From Comamonas phosphati (GTDB taxonomy: Bacteria; Pseudomonadota; Gammaproteobacteria; Burkholderiales; Burkholderiaceae_C): 64,000 nucleotides of DNA. The notes under the pieces are model-generated. The model saw nothing but the letters and a program-made list of their open reading frames with translations, made no database searches and was not told where the DNA came from. Of this stretch, positions 52,784-62,401 are shown one piece after another. Numbering within the stretch: position 1 is the first letter of the stretch; every line of letters starts with the position of its first letter. The DNA lies in contig NZ_BMEU01000013.1 of assembly GCF_014637085.1 (NCBI RefSeq), forward strand, positions 62,001 to 126,000, written 5' to 3'. Position numbers and translations under genes: made by a program.

Positions 52784-53959
52784 TCATGCCGAAAGCCGCA
52801 TGGAAACGGTTTCCCAGCGGCCGCGGCCCAGATGCTTGGCCTGGTACAGCGCCTTGTCGGCCTGCAGCAGCATCTGCTCCAGCGTCAGGCCTTCCCAGAC
52901 GCACTCCGCATGGGCGCAGCCGGCGCTGAAGTAGAGTTCGAAGTCCAGCTCGAGCCGGGAGCCCAGCACCAGCGTCGACTTCAGGCGCATGCACAGGGCC
53001 TGCACCTCGTCGGGGCCGGCATGGAGCAGCAGGCAGAATTCCTCGCCGCCCCAGCGCGCGGCGATCTCGTCGCCGCGGGTCTGCTTCTGCAGGGTTCGCG
53101 CCAGCAGCTGCAGGGCCTGATCGCCAACGGCGTGGCCGTAGCGGTCGTTGACGCCCTTGAAGTAGTCCAGGTCCAGCATGACCAGCGAGAGCGGCAGCCT
53201 TTCGCGCATGGCACGCCTGAGCATGAGCCGGCCCTGGTTTTCCAGGCAGCGGCGGTTGGCCAGGCCGGTGAGCGCATCCTGCAGCGCCAGGTCGCGCAGT
53301 TTCTGGTTGGCCTCGTCGCGCCAGGCCACGAGGATGGCGATCAGCAGCAGGGTGTTGCAGAACGGTGCGACCAGCGCGAAGCCGTGGTTGACCGGCGACT
53401 CGGCGGTGAAGAAGGGCAGCCAGGACGTATGCAGGGTCAGGACGCTGCGCGTGACCAGGCTGGCGGCCATGAGCATGCCGATGCCGAACATCAGGTAGCG
53501 CCAGGCGCGCGCCACGCGTTTTTTGGGGTAAAGCGCCATGCAGCCCATTAGGGCCACGCACAGGCCATGGCAGAGGCTGAACCAGGCCAGGCGGTAGCTG
53601 AGATGGTCGATCAGCACCACGAAACCCAGGGGGCCCGCGATGCACAGCAGCATCAGGCCGCGCTCCAGCAGCGGGGCTCGCGGGCCCAGCCATCCCGTCA
53701 GCGCCCGGCTCAGTTGCCACAGCGCCCACACGGCGGCGCTGGCCGCGAGGAAGGGCAGGAGGTCGAGCCAGGGTCTGACGGGAAGGCGCGAGGCGGCCAG
53801 GATCAGGATCCAGGCCAGGCCCTGCAGCATGAAAAACCGCTGGGCGTGCCGTGCCGGCGCATCGACCTGGTGCCCCATGCTCCAGGGCAGGGCGACGGCG
53901 ATCGCCAGCAGGTTGACCGCCACCACCGCCGTCATGGAGAAAAAGTCGAGTGCCGGCAT
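52784..53959 (-). CDS. Membrane-bound diguanylate cyclase (GGDEF)
   Basis: The 391-residue protein has about 200 residues of hydrophobic helices (six to seven) forming an N-terminal membrane sensor, then a GGDEF domain with intact active site RWGGEEF. The inhibitory-site position reads R-G-D-E, so the usual RxxD is altered. It should make cyclic-di-GMP at the inner membrane. It lies 11 bp after the AMP nucleosidase gene, which follows the GGDEF-EAL gene by 3 bp, so all three are probably co-transcribed. Confidence 0.88.
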   Translation of the reverse strand: MPALDFFSMTAVVAVNLLAIAVALPWSMGHQVDAPARHAQRFFMLQGLAWILILAASRLPVRPWLDLLPFLAASAAVWALWQLSRALTGWLGPRAPLLERGLMLLCIAGPLGFVVLIDHLSYRLAWFSLCHGLCVALMGCMALYPKKRVARAWRYLMFGIGMLMAASLVTRSVLTLHTSWLPFFTAESPVNHGFALVAPFCNTLLLIAILVAWRDEANQKLRDLALQDALTGLANRRCLENQGRLMLRRAMRERLPLSLVMLDLDYFKGVNDRYGHAVGDQALQLLARTLQKQTRGDEIAARWGGEEFCLLLHAGPDEVQALCMRLKSTLVLGSRLELDFELYFSAGCAHAECVWEGLTLEQMLLQADKALYQAKHLGRGRWETVSMRLSA

Positions 53960-53970
53960 GGCGGAAAGGC

Positions 53971-55464
53971 TTACTGGAAGGCGACTTCGTCGAAGCTGCG
54001 CAGCTTGCGGCTGTGCAGACGGTCGCTGCCGCCTTCGCGCAGGATGTCCACGGCACGCATGCCTATGCGCAGGTGCTGGTCCACGCGCTCGCGGTAGAAG
54101 TGGTTGGCCATGCCGGGCAGCTTGATCTCGCCGTGCAGCGGCTTGTCGCTCACGCATAGCAGGGTGCCGTAGGGCACGCGAAAGCGAAAGCCGTTGGCGG
54201 CGATGGTGGCGCTCTCCATGTCCAGGGCCACGGCGCGGCTCTGGCTGAAGCGGCGCTGGGGCAGGTTGTCGGGCAGCAGTTCCCAATTGCGGTTGTCGGT
54301 GCTGGCCACGGTGCCGGTGCGCATGATGCGCTTGAGGTCGGCGCGGTCCATTTGCGTGACGTCGGCCACGGCCTGCTGCAGCGCTACCTGGATCTCGGCC
54401 AGTGCGGGAATGGGCACCCACAGCGGCAACTCTTCGTCGAGCACATGGTCCTCGCGCACGTAGGCATGGGCCAGCACATAGTCGCCCAGTTGCTGGCTGT
54501 TGCGCAGGCCTGCGCAGTGGCCCAGCATCATCCAGGCATGCGGGCGCAGCACGGCGATGTGGTCGGTGATGGTCTTGGCATTAGCCGGGCCCACGCCGAT
54601 GTTGACCATGGTGATGCCGCTGTGGTCCGCACGCACCAGGTGGTAGCCGGGCATCTGCGGCAGGCGCGGCGGCGCGGCGCCCAGTTCGTCGGCCGTCTCG
54701 GCGGGCAGGCCCGTGCGGCGCGTGACCACGTTGCCGGGCTCGATGAAGGCGATGTACTCGCTGTCCTCCCTGGCCATTTCGGCATGGCCCAGGCGGATGA
54801 ATTCGTCGATGTAGAACTGGTAGTTGGTGAACAGCACGAAGTTCTGGAACCACTCGGGCGCCGTGCCCGTGTAGTGGCGCAGGCGGTGCAGGGAGTAGTC
54901 CACGCGTGGCGCCGTGAACAGCGACAGCGGCAGGGCCTCGCCGGGCTGGGCGCGCCAGGTGCCGTTGGCAATGCCGTCGTCCATGGACTCCAGGTCCGGC
55001 AGGTCGAACACGTCGCGCATGAGCAGGCGCCGCTCGGCCGAGAGCGAGCCTTCCACGTAGTCGTTGTCGGCGAACGAGAAATGGATGGGAATCGGCTTGT
55101 CGCTCAGGCCCACTTCCAGCGGCACCCGGTGGTGCAGGATGAGCAGGCGCAACTGCTCGCCGTAGTAGCGGGAGAACAGGTCGGGGCGGGTGAGCGTGGC
55201 TTCGTAGGTGCCGGGGCCTTCGACGAAGCCGTAGGTGAGCTTGGTGTCGGCGCGGGCCACGGTGGTGGTCTTCAGGCGCACGAACGGGTAGTACGCATGC
55301 ACGGGGGCGACCGGCGTTTCGCCGGCCACAAAGCGCTGCATGGCCGAGCGCAGATGCTCGATCTGCTCGCGGTAAAGCTGCTGCACATGCTCCAGCGCCT
55401 GCTGTGCATCGGTATGCATGGTGGAGCTGGTTCTAAGCGAGGAAGTGGGCGTATGCAAGGTCAT
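53971..55464 (-). CDS. amn: AMP nucleosidase
   Basis: The 497-residue cytosolic enzyme hydrolyses AMP to adenine and ribose 5-phosphate. The N-terminal domain (FVRLKTTTVARADTKLTYGFV) and the phosphorylase-fold C-terminal half (ITMVNIGVGPANAKTITDHI, ALDMESATIAANGFRFRVPYGT) are diagnostic of Amn. The ATG at 55464 has a GAAGAAAA ribosome region; the ATG at 55419 (MHTDAQQALEHV) matches the E. coli start better, so the first 15 residues are uncertain. It sits between two cyclic-di-GMP genes. Confidence 0.95.
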   Translation of the reverse strand: MTLHTPTSSLRTSSTMHTDAQQALEHVQQLYREQIEHLRSAMQRFVAGETPVAPVHAYYPFVRLKTTTVARADTKLTYGFVEGPGTYEATLTRPDLFSRYYGEQLRLLILHHRVPLEVGLSDKPIPIHFSFADNDYVEGSLSAERRLLMRDVFDLPDLESMDDGIANGTWRAQPGEALPLSLFTAPRVDYSLHRLRHYTGTAPEWFQNFVLFTNYQFYIDEFIRLGHAEMAREDSEYIAFIEPGNVVTRRTGLPAETADELGAAPPRLPQMPGYHLVRADHSGITMVNIGVGPANAKTITDHIAVLRPHAWMMLGHCAGLRNSQQLGDYVLAHAYVREDHVLDEELPLWVPIPALAEIQVALQQAVADVTQMDRADLKRIMRTGTVASTDNRNWELLPDNLPQRRFSQSRAVALDMESATIAANGFRFRVPYGTLLCVSDKPLHGEIKLPGMANHFYRERVDQHLRIGMRAVDILREGGSDRLHSRKLRSFDEVAFQ

Positions 55465-55467
55465 GCA

Positions 55468-57516
55468 CTATTTTCTTCGGGGCTTGTTAAGGTGTTGAGA
55501 CATCCAGGCCAGGGTCTGGTCGGCCGGCAGCGGCCGGGAGATCAGATAGCCTTGCGCCTCGGTGCAGTCCAGGCTGCGCAGCAGGTCCAACTGCTCGGGC
55601 GTCTCCACGCCTTCCGCGACGATCTGCAGGTGCAGGCTGTGGCTCATCTGCACGATGGCGTTGACGATGGCGGTGGCGTCCGGGTCGTGCGGCACGTCGG
55701 TGACGAACGTGCGGTCGATCTTGAGCTTGTCGATGGGGTGGCGGCGCAGATAGGCCAGGGAGGAATAGCCGGTGCCGAAATCGTCGATGGCCAGGCTCAC
55801 GCCCAGGGCCTTGAGCGCGTGCAAGGTGTCGGACATCTGACCGCCGGATTGCATCAGCGTCGATTCCGTGAGTTCGATATGCAGGTAACGCGCATCCAGC
55901 CCCGTTTCCCACAGGGCCTGGGCCACGTCCTGGGCTACGTCGCGCTGGAGAAACTCCTGCGCCGAAAGATTGATGGCCACCGGAACCACGGGAAAACCGG
56001 CATTTTGCCAATCCTTGACCTGACGGCAGGCCTGGCGCAGCACCCAGCGGCCGACCTCGGAAATCAGGCCCAGGCTTTCCGCCAGGCCTATGAATTCATT
56101 CGGATAGACCAGGCCGCGCTGCGGATGGCGCCAGCGCACCAGCGCTTCCAGCCCTGTCAACGCCCCATCGGCGGTGGCGATCTGCGGTTGGTAGTGCAGT
56201 TCGAACTCGCCCTGCTCCACGGCCTGGCGCAGCTGCTGCTCCTGCATCAGCATCCGGGTGGAGCGGCTTTCCAGCGTGGCGGTGTAGAACTGAAAGGACC
56301 TGCGCCCTATGTCCTTGGCCATGTGCATGGCGGCCTCGGCATTGCTCAACAGCTTTTCGGGCGTCTCGCCGTTGCTCGGGAACATGGCGATGCCCATGCT
56401 CAGCGAAACCACGAGCTGGGTGCCGTCGAGATTGCAGGGCGTTTCAACGGCCTGGTACAACTGGGTGGCCATGGCCTCGGTCTCCTGCGGCGTCGGGTGG
56501 CCAGTCAGCACCACCACGAAGTCGTCGCCGCCCATGCGGGCCACCAGATCCTGGGGGCGGACCGTGCTGCGCAGGCGCCGTGCCATTTCGCACAACAGCA
56601 GGTCGCCCGCATGGTGGCTCAGCGAGTCGTTCACGGCCTTGAAATGGTCGATGTCCAGGTACAGGATGGCCAGGCTTTCCCGCTGGGCCGTGGCCTGCGA
56701 CAGAGCCTCCTTCAGGAGCTGGTGCAGGCGCGCGCGGTTGGGCAGGCGGGTCAGCAGGTCGTGCTGGGCCAGGAAATCCATGTGTTCCTGCGCCTCCCGG
56801 CTGGCGGTCAGATCGCGCAGCAGCACGATGCGGAAATGGCCGTCCGTGCCGGGCATGGACTTGACCGCCAGCTCCACCGGAATGCGGCGCCCGCTTTTGT
56901 GCACGAGCATGGATTCGTAGCAATCCTCGCGTCCGCCGCGCCCGTGCTCCAGGACCTGGGCGCGGAATTCCGCGGCAATATAGTCCAGCACGTGCTGGCC
57001 GTGGAGTTCCTCCAGCCGGTAGCCAGTCAGGCGGGCCAGGGCATCGTTGCCGTCCATGATGATGCCGCCCTGGTGCAGCACGATGGCCTCGGTGGTGATT
57101 TCGGCGAATTTGCGCATGCGCTCTTCGCTGTCACGCATCTGCTGGGCCAGGCGGTAATGGTGACTGACGTCCGTGACCAGGGCGACCAGGCCCTTGAATT
57201 CGCCGTTGGCCACATGGGGACGCAGCACGGTTTCCAGGTATTGCGTGTCTCCCTGGCCGCGCAATACCTCGCGGGTGTAGCGCACGGATTCCTGGTCGAC
57301 GAGGACGCGCGGAAAATACCCCCGGATTTCCTGCCAGACGGCATCGCCGGCAATTTCCTGCACGGTCCGGCCCACGATGCTTTGCATCGTGAAGCCGAAG
57401 TGATGGGCGTAACTGGCATTGGCGAAGCGGCAGCGCAGGGTCTGTGCGTCGAAATAGGCCAGCAGTGCGGGCGTGGTGTCCGCGATCAGTTGCAATATGG
57501 AGTCGCTGTCTTGCAT
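55468..57516 (-). CDS. PAS-PAS-GGDEF-EAL cyclic-di-GMP signalling protein
   Basis: The 682-residue cytoplasmic protein has two PAS sensor domains (about 1-120 and 130-245), a GGDEF domain with MGGDDF in place of GG(D/E)EF and an upstream RxxD (RPQD), and a complete EAL domain (LEALVRW, IELTEST, AIDDFGTGYSS, KIDRTFV, VAEGVET). The altered GGDDF suggests weak or lost cyclase activity, while the EAL half looks like an active phosphodiesterase. A GGAGG ribosome site precedes the ATG. It is the first gene of the unit with amn and the GGDEF protein. Confidence 0.92.
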   Translation of the reverse strand: MQDSDSILQLIADTTPALLAYFDAQTLRCRFANASYAHHFGFTMQSIVGRTVQEIAGDAVWQEIRGYFPRVLVDQESVRYTREVLRGQGDTQYLETVLRPHVANGEFKGLVALVTDVSHHYRLAQQMRDSEERMRKFAEITTEAIVLHQGGIIMDGNDALARLTGYRLEELHGQHVLDYIAAEFRAQVLEHGRGGREDCYESMLVHKSGRRIPVELAVKSMPGTDGHFRIVLLRDLTASREAQEHMDFLAQHDLLTRLPNRARLHQLLKEALSQATAQRESLAILYLDIDHFKAVNDSLSHHAGDLLLCEMARRLRSTVRPQDLVARMGGDDFVVVLTGHPTPQETEAMATQLYQAVETPCNLDGTQLVVSLSMGIAMFPSNGETPEKLLSNAEAAMHMAKDIGRRSFQFYTATLESRSTRMLMQEQQLRQAVEQGEFELHYQPQIATADGALTGLEALVRWRHPQRGLVYPNEFIGLAESLGLISEVGRWVLRQACRQVKDWQNAGFPVVPVAINLSAQEFLQRDVAQDVAQALWETGLDARYLHIELTESTLMQSGGQMSDTLHALKALGVSLAIDDFGTGYSSLAYLRRHPIDKLKIDRTFVTDVPHDPDATAIVNAIVQMSHSLHLQIVAEGVETPEQLDLLRSLDCTEAQGYLISRPLPADQTLAWMSQHLNKPRRK

Positions 57517-57772
57517 GGGCTGCGCCTCCTCAGCTGGAAAAGTTATAGCGAGATCATGCCGTTGTAGTGGGTCGAAATGCTATTAATTCAAATGTTTACT
57601 TTTGTGTGCCTTTGTAGCAGCGTTTGCTTGGCCAGGTCAAGAAAGCAAGAGCGCACGCCGTTCCAGGAAGCCTGGTCCCCATGCTCCCCGCAGTGTGTGA
57701 TTGTCGTCTTCTCAGGACCGGCGTTTGCCGTTTTGAGGCGGCCGCCGATGAAAAATAACCGATGATGCCCGC

Positions 57773-58747
57773 ATGACGCTTCCATTTTTCTCGTCGTCTG
57801 CGGTCGCCTGGATGCAGCCGCGCAATCTGCTGCGTGTTTCGGTGGCCGTGGCCGTGGTCACCATCGTGCTCAAGACCCTGGCCTGGTGGCTTACGGGCTC
57901 GGTGGGCCTGCTGTCCGATGCGCTGGAGTCCTTCGTGAACCTGGCGGGCGCCATGTTTGCGCTGACCATGGTCACCGTGGCCAAGCGGCCCGCCGATACC
58001 GAGCATCCCTACGGGCACCACAAGGCCGAATACTTCTCGGCCGGCTTCGAGGGCGTGCTGGTCATGGGTGCCAGCCTGGCCATTGCCTGGGCCGCGCTGT
58101 CGCGGCTGTGGAATCCGCAGCCGCTGGCGCAGCTGAGCTGGGGCCTGGTGCTGTCGCTGGTCAGCACGGGCTTCAACGGCCTGCTGGCCTGGGTCATGCT
58201 GCGCTCGGCGCGCAAATACCGCTCCACGGCGCTGCTGGGCGATGCCAGGCACCTGCTCACCGATGTCTGGACCTCGGGCGGCGTGGTGGCCGGCCTGCTG
58301 GCGGCGGCCTGGACCGGGTGGCTGTGGGTGGACGCCCTGGTGGCCCTGGGCGTGGCCGCCCACATCTGCGTGCAAGGCATGCAACTGGTCTGGCAATCCT
58401 CGCAAGGACTGATGGACCAGGCGCTAGGCGCACCCCAGCGCCTGCAGATCGACACGCTGCTGGACGGCTACGCCCGGCGCGGCGACGGCGTGGTCTTCGA
58501 CAATGTTTCGAGCCGTCAGGCAGGCGAGCGCAGCTTTGTCGATCTGCACATGCATGTGCCGGGCCACTGGAGCGTGCAGCGCGCGGCACAATTGCGCACC
58601 GAGATCGAGGCCGCGCTGCTGCAGGCCGTGCCCGGCCTGTATGCGCGTATCGAGCTGCTGCCGCTGGGCATGGCGACGGCCAGCGAAGCTGCGGCAGAGG
58701 CTGCCGAGGCGCCGCTCCCGGATGCCGCCGCGCCCGGGCCGGCGTGA
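57773..58747 (+). CDS. Cation diffusion facilitator metal exporter
   Basis: The 324-residue CDF protein has about six membrane helices, then a cytoplasmic C-terminal domain. Metal-site residues are seen in [11 protein letters not shown] and [11 protein letters not shown], with the conserved [12 protein letters not shown] loop. It exports Zn, Fe, Co or related ions in exchange for protons; the metal cannot be told from sequence. The tail is Ala/Glu-rich. It is 26 bp upstream of dtd. Confidence 0.92.
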   Translation: MTLPFFSSSAVAWMQPRNLLRVSVAVAVVTIVLKTLAWWLTGSVGLLSDALESFVNLAGAMFALTMVTVAKRPADTEHPYGHHKAEYFSAGFEGVLVMGASLAIAWAALSRLWNPQPLAQLSWGLVLSLVSTGFNGLLAWVMLRSARKYRSTALLGDARHLLTDVWTSGGVVAGLLAAAWTGWLWVDALVALGVAAHICVQGMQLVWQSSQGLMDQALGAPQRLQIDTLLDGYARRGDGVVFDNVSSRQAGERSFVDLHMHVPGHWSVQRAAQLRTEIEAALLQAVPGLYARIELLPLGMATASEAAAEAAEAPLPDAAAPGPA

Positions 58748-58773
58748 ATAGATTCCCAGTTCAGGTTTTTTGC

Positions 58774-59226
58774 ATGATCAGCGTCATACAGCGCGTGCGC
58801 AGCGCGCGGGTGGAAGTCGAGGGCCGCGTCACCGGCCGGATAGAGCAGGGCTTGCTGGTCCTGGTCTGCGCCGAGCGCGGCGACAGCGAGCAGGAGGCCG
58901 ACAAGCTGCTGGCAAAGCTGCTCAAACTGCGCATCTTCCAGGACGCTGCCGGGAAGATGAACCGCAGCGTGCAGGAGGTGGGCGGCGGACTGCTGGTCGT
59001 GAGCCAGTTCACGCTGGCCGCGGATACCAGCGGCGGCAACCGCCCGAGCTTTACCGGCGCGGCCGCGCCCGGCGAAGGGCGGCGCCTGTACGACTACTTC
59101 GTGGACCAGGCCCGGCTGGCGCATCCGCTGGTGCAGACCGGTGAATTCGCGGCCGATATGCAGGTGCATCTGGTCAACGATGGCCCGGTGACCATTGCGC
59201 TGCGCATGGAGCCGCAGGAGCGCTGA
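58774..59226 (+). CDS. dtd: D-aminoacyl-tRNA deacylase
   Basis: The 150-residue enzyme removes D-amino acids from mischarged tRNAs. Diagnostic motifs are the start [17 protein letters not shown], the catalytic-pocket stretch [19 protein letters not shown] and the cross-subunit NDGPVT near the C-terminus. The length is normal. I use the ATG at 58774; the longer frame upstream lies inside the CDF gene. It converges on the M20 amidohydrolase gene with 6 bp between stop codons. Confidence 0.96.
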   Translation: MISVIQRVRSARVEVEGRVTGRIEQGLLVLVCAERGDSEQEADKLLAKLLKLRIFQDAAGKMNRSVQEVGGGLLVVSQFTLAADTSGGNRPSFTGAAAPGEGRRLYDYFVDQARLAHPLVQTGEFAADMQVHLVNDGPVTIALRMEPQER

Positions 59227-59232
59227 AGCCGC

Positions 59233-60573
59233 TCACTGCATCACGTTCATCACGGCCAGGGTCATGGCCTGCACGCCGGTCTTGATCGTGGGCTCGGGCA
59301 CGGGTGCGAAGAAGGGCGAATGGTTGAAGGGCAGCGGCTTGGCGCCGGGCTGGCTGGCTTCGGCCACCTTCTTGGGGTCGTGCACGCCCACCACGAAGAA
59401 CATGGACGGTATGCCCTGGTTGATGAAGGCCGAGAAGTCCTCGCTGGCTGTGATCGGCGGGATGGGCAGCACCTTGTCCTTGCCCAGCGCTGCCTCGAAG
59501 ACTTTGACCGTGCGCGCCACCAGGGCCGCGTCGTTGACGACGGCGTCGGCGCCCTTGGTCAGCTGGATGTCGGGTGCAGGCGCCGCCGCCATGGCTGCCT
59601 GGGCCTTGGCGGTGCGCTCGATGCCATCATGCAGCTTGCTGCGCACGGAGCCGCTGTAGCTGCGTATGGTGCCCAGCACGCGCGCCTGGTCGGGAATGAT
59701 GTTGCCGGCCGAGCCCGTATTGATGGCGCCCACGGTGACCACTCCGAACGCCATGGGGTCCTTCTCGCGGCTGACCACGCTTTGCACGTCCACCACGAAC
59801 TTGGAGGCCATCAGCACCGGATCTATGGTCTTGTCGGGCGCCGAACCATGGCCGCCGCGGCCATGAAAGCGTATGTCCAGCGAGTCGGAGTTGGAGGTCG
59901 TGGGGCCGGCCAGATAGCCCACGCTGCCATAGGGCATGGAGCTGGTGTGCAGCGCGAACGCATAGGCGGGCTTGCCGAAGCGGCGCAGCAGCCCGTCGTC
60001 GAGCATGGCCTGGGCGCCCGTCACGGTTTCCTCCGAAGGCTGGGCTACGAACATCAGCGTGCCCTTCCATTGGTCCTTGAGCCCCAGCAGTGCCTGGGCC
60101 GTGCCCAGCCAGCTGGCCATGTGGATGTCGTGGCCGCAACTGTGGGCCACGAAGCTGTCCTTGCCGTTGTACTGGGCGTGCGCCTTGCTCGCATAGGGCA
60201 GGCCGGTCTTCTCCTCCATGGGCAGCGCATCCAGCTCGGTGCGCACCATGACCGCGGGGCCGCTGCCGTTGCGGTAGATCGCCACCAGGCCGGTCTTGCC
60301 CAGGCCTTCGGTCACTTCGAAGCCCAGCTTGCGCATCTCGGCAGCCAGCTTGGCGGCCGTGCGCGTTTCCTGAAAGCCAAGCTCGGGATGGGCGTGCAGG
60401 TCTTCATAAATGCCTTGAAGGCCGGGATACATCTGATCGACCAGGCGGTTCAGCCGCGGCTTGAGCGGCTGGGGATCGAGCTCCGCGCTCCAGGCGCTGC
60501 GGGCTGTCAAGGTGCCGGCGAGTGTGGTGATGGCGGCGATGGCGCAGAAAGCACGTGCAAGGCGTTGAGGCAT
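59233..60573 (-). CDS. Secreted M20-family amidohydrolase
   Basis: The 446-residue metallo-hydrolase has a signal peptide (MPQRLARAFCAIAAITTLAG, probable cleavage near WSA at about residue 30). The M20 motifs are HAHPELGFQE, SCGHDIHMA and PSEETVTGA, with dimerisation-domain stretch GRGGHGSAPDKTIDP. It resembles hippurate or N-acyl-amino-acid hydrolases, here exported to the periplasm. I prefer the ATG at 60573; a TTG at 60594 would extend the N-terminus by 7 residues. Confidence 0.9.
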   Translation of the reverse strand: MPQRLARAFCAIAAITTLAGTLTARSAWSAELDPQPLKPRLNRLVDQMYPGLQGIYEDLHAHPELGFQETRTAAKLAAEMRKLGFEVTEGLGKTGLVAIYRNGSGPAVMVRTELDALPMEEKTGLPYASKAHAQYNGKDSFVAHSCGHDIHMASWLGTAQALLGLKDQWKGTLMFVAQPSEETVTGAQAMLDDGLLRRFGKPAYAFALHTSSMPYGSVGYLAGPTTSNSDSLDIRFHGRGGHGSAPDKTIDPVLMASKFVVDVQSVVSREKDPMAFGVVTVGAINTGSAGNIIPDQARVLGTIRSYSGSVRSKLHDGIERTAKAQAAMAAAPAPDIQLTKGADAVVNDAALVARTVKVFEAALGKDKVLPIPPITASEDFSAFINQGIPSMFFVVGVHDPKKVAEASQPGAKPLPFNHSPFFAPVPEPTIKTGVQAMTLAVMNVMQ

Positions 60574-60768
60574 GTAGGGGGTCTGGATGGACAAAAAGTG
60601 AGGGTGAAACCGGCCCTTTGAGACCGGGCTGCCGAGCGTAGACCGTGAGCGGGAGCGGCTTTGCTAGGGGTAACCCGCAGCGCTGATGCCTGGGTGCCGG
60701 GGCCTTGCCGGCCAGGGGCTTGTGCGAGGCGGGCTGCCTGCCAGGCCAAGCCCCCGGATAATCCGCGC

Positions 60769-62178
60769 ATGAATACCTCTCACAGCGCTACAGGCACTCC
60801 CGCGACCACCGCTTTCTCGGCGCTGCCCCTGTCTCCCGAAATGCTGGCCAATCTGCAGCAGCTGGGCTATGCGCAGATGACGCCCATCCAGGCCGCCAGC
60901 CTGCCGCTGACGCTGCAGGGCCAGGACCTGATCGCCCAGGCCAGCACGGGCAGCGGCAAGACCGCGGCCTTCGGCTTAGCCTTGGTCGACCGCCTGAATC
61001 CGCGCTGGTTTGCCGTGCAGGGCCTGGTGCTGTGCCCAACGCGCGAGCTGGCCGACCAGGTGGCCACGGAGATCCGCCGCCTGGCGCGCGCGCAGGACAA
61101 CATCAAGGTCGTCACCGTCTACGGCGGCGTGCCTTCGCGCAACCAGATCGCTTCGCTGGAAAACGGCGCCCACATCGTGGTCGGCACGCCGGGCCGCGTG
61201 ATGGACCTGATGGAGCGCGGCAAGCTCGATATAACCAACCTCAAGACCCTGGTGCTAGACGAGGCCGACCGCATGCTGGACATGGGTTTCCTGGCCGACA
61301 TCGAGACCGTGGTGCGCCAGTGCCCGGCCGAGCGCCAGACCCTGCTGTTCTCGGCCACCTATCCCGACGGCATTGCCGGCCTGGCCCAGCGCTTCATGCG
61401 CGAGCCGCAGACCGTGAAGGTCGCGGCCCAGCACAGCGCGGGCAAGATCGCGCAGCGCTGGTACGAGGTGGAGGCGCGCGAGAAGCTCGACGTGGTGGCG
61501 TGCCTGCTGGCCCATTTCCGTCCCGAGTCGAGCATCGCCTTCTGCAACACCAAGCAGCAGTGCCGCGATGTGGTGGCTGCATTGCAGGCCCAGGGTTTCA
61601 GCGCGTTGGCGCTGTTCGGCGAGCTGGAGCAGCGCGAGCGCGACGAGGTGCTGGTGCAGTTTGCCAACAAGAGCTGCAGCGTGCTCGTGGCCACCGATGT
61701 GGCGGCGCGCGGCCTGGACATTGCCGACCTGTCGGCCGTGATCAACGTGGATGTGACGCCCGATCCCGAGGTGCATATCCACCGCATAGGCCGCACGGGC
61801 CGCGGCGATGCCGAGGGCCTGGCGCTGAATCTGGTCAGCATGGACGAGATGGGCAGCGTGGGCAGGATCGAGCAGCTGCAGGGCCGTGCCTCGGAGTTCT
61901 TCCCTGTCGATGAACTCAAGCCCACGGCCGGCGGCCAGCTGCTGCCGCCCATGTGCACCATCCAGATCATCGGCGGCCGCAAGGAAAAGATCCGCGCCGG
62001 CGACGTGATGGGCGCCATGTGCGCGGACTTCGGCTATGCGCGCGAGCAGATCGGCAAGATCAGCGTCAACGATTTCTCCACCTATGTGGCCGTGGACCGC
62101 AAGATCGCTTCTGCGGCCTGTGCCAAGCTCAATGCGGGACGGGTCAAGGGCAAGAGCGTGAAGGCGCGGTTGCTGTAA
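60769..62178 (+). CDS. dbpA: ATP-dependent RNA helicase DbpA
   Basis: The 469-residue DEAD-box helicase has a Q motif (YAQMTPIQAASLP), ASTGSGKT, PTRELADQ, VLDEADRMLD, FSATYP, ATDVAARGLDI and HRIGRTGRG in order. The C-terminal DbpA RNA-binding domain (TIQIIGGRKEKIRAGDVMGA) binds hairpin 92 of 23S rRNA during large-subunit assembly. The start at 60769 matches the family. It is a single-gene unit closed by a strong terminator at 62234-62262. Confidence 0.95.
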   Translation: MNTSHSATGTPATTAFSALPLSPEMLANLQQLGYAQMTPIQAASLPLTLQGQDLIAQASTGSGKTAAFGLALVDRLNPRWFAVQGLVLCPTRELADQVATEIRRLARAQDNIKVVTVYGGVPSRNQIASLENGAHIVVGTPGRVMDLMERGKLDITNLKTLVLDEADRMLDMGFLADIETVVRQCPAERQTLLFSATYPDGIAGLAQRFMREPQTVKVAAQHSAGKIAQRWYEVEAREKLDVVACLLAHFRPESSIAFCNTKQQCRDVVAALQAQGFSALALFGELEQRERDEVLVQFANKSCSVLVATDVAARGLDIADLSAVINVDVTPDPEVHIHRIGRTGRGDAEGLALNLVSMDEMGSVGRIEQLQGRASEFFPVDELKPTAGGQLLPPMCTIQIIGGRKEKIRAGDVMGAMCADFGYAREQIGKISVNDFSTYVAVDRKIASAACAKLNAGRVKGKSVKARLL

Positions 62179-62233
62179 ATCTAGGCGAAATCTGTCTCCG
62201 GCCCAATTCAGCCAAGCGTGGGCTGCTCATAAA

Positions 62234-62262
62234 AAAAGCCTTCTCGACCAGAGAAGGCTTTT
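62234..62262 (+). terminator. Intrinsic terminator after dbpA
   Basis: AAAAGCCTTCTC (62234-62245), loop GACCA, GAGAAGGCTTTT (62251-62262): a perfect 12-bp stem with a leading A-run and trailing T-run. This is a textbook bidirectional intrinsic terminator 55 bp after the stop codon. Confidence 0.93.
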
Positions 62263-62401
62263 CTGTTGTCGGAATCCTGGGTACTTGCAGGTGCGAGAAA
62301 AATATTGACTAATTCCTTTTGGGTATAAAAAAATTAAAAATCAGTATTTTGATGAATAAGTAATTGTTCTGACAATCGCCTCCTTGATCAAGGAGTTTGC
62401 C

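Noticed and set aside
54352-57567. Open frame of about 1070 codons on the plus strand
   Set aside because: It lies antisense to amn and the GGDEF-EAL gene, which have clear domains. The translation is His/Gln/Ala-rich low-complexity sequence typical of the reverse strand of GC-rich genes.
60574-60594. TTG start for the M20 amidohydrolase
   Set aside because: An ATG at 60573 directly begins a good signal peptide; the TTG extension adds charged-neutral residues without benefit.
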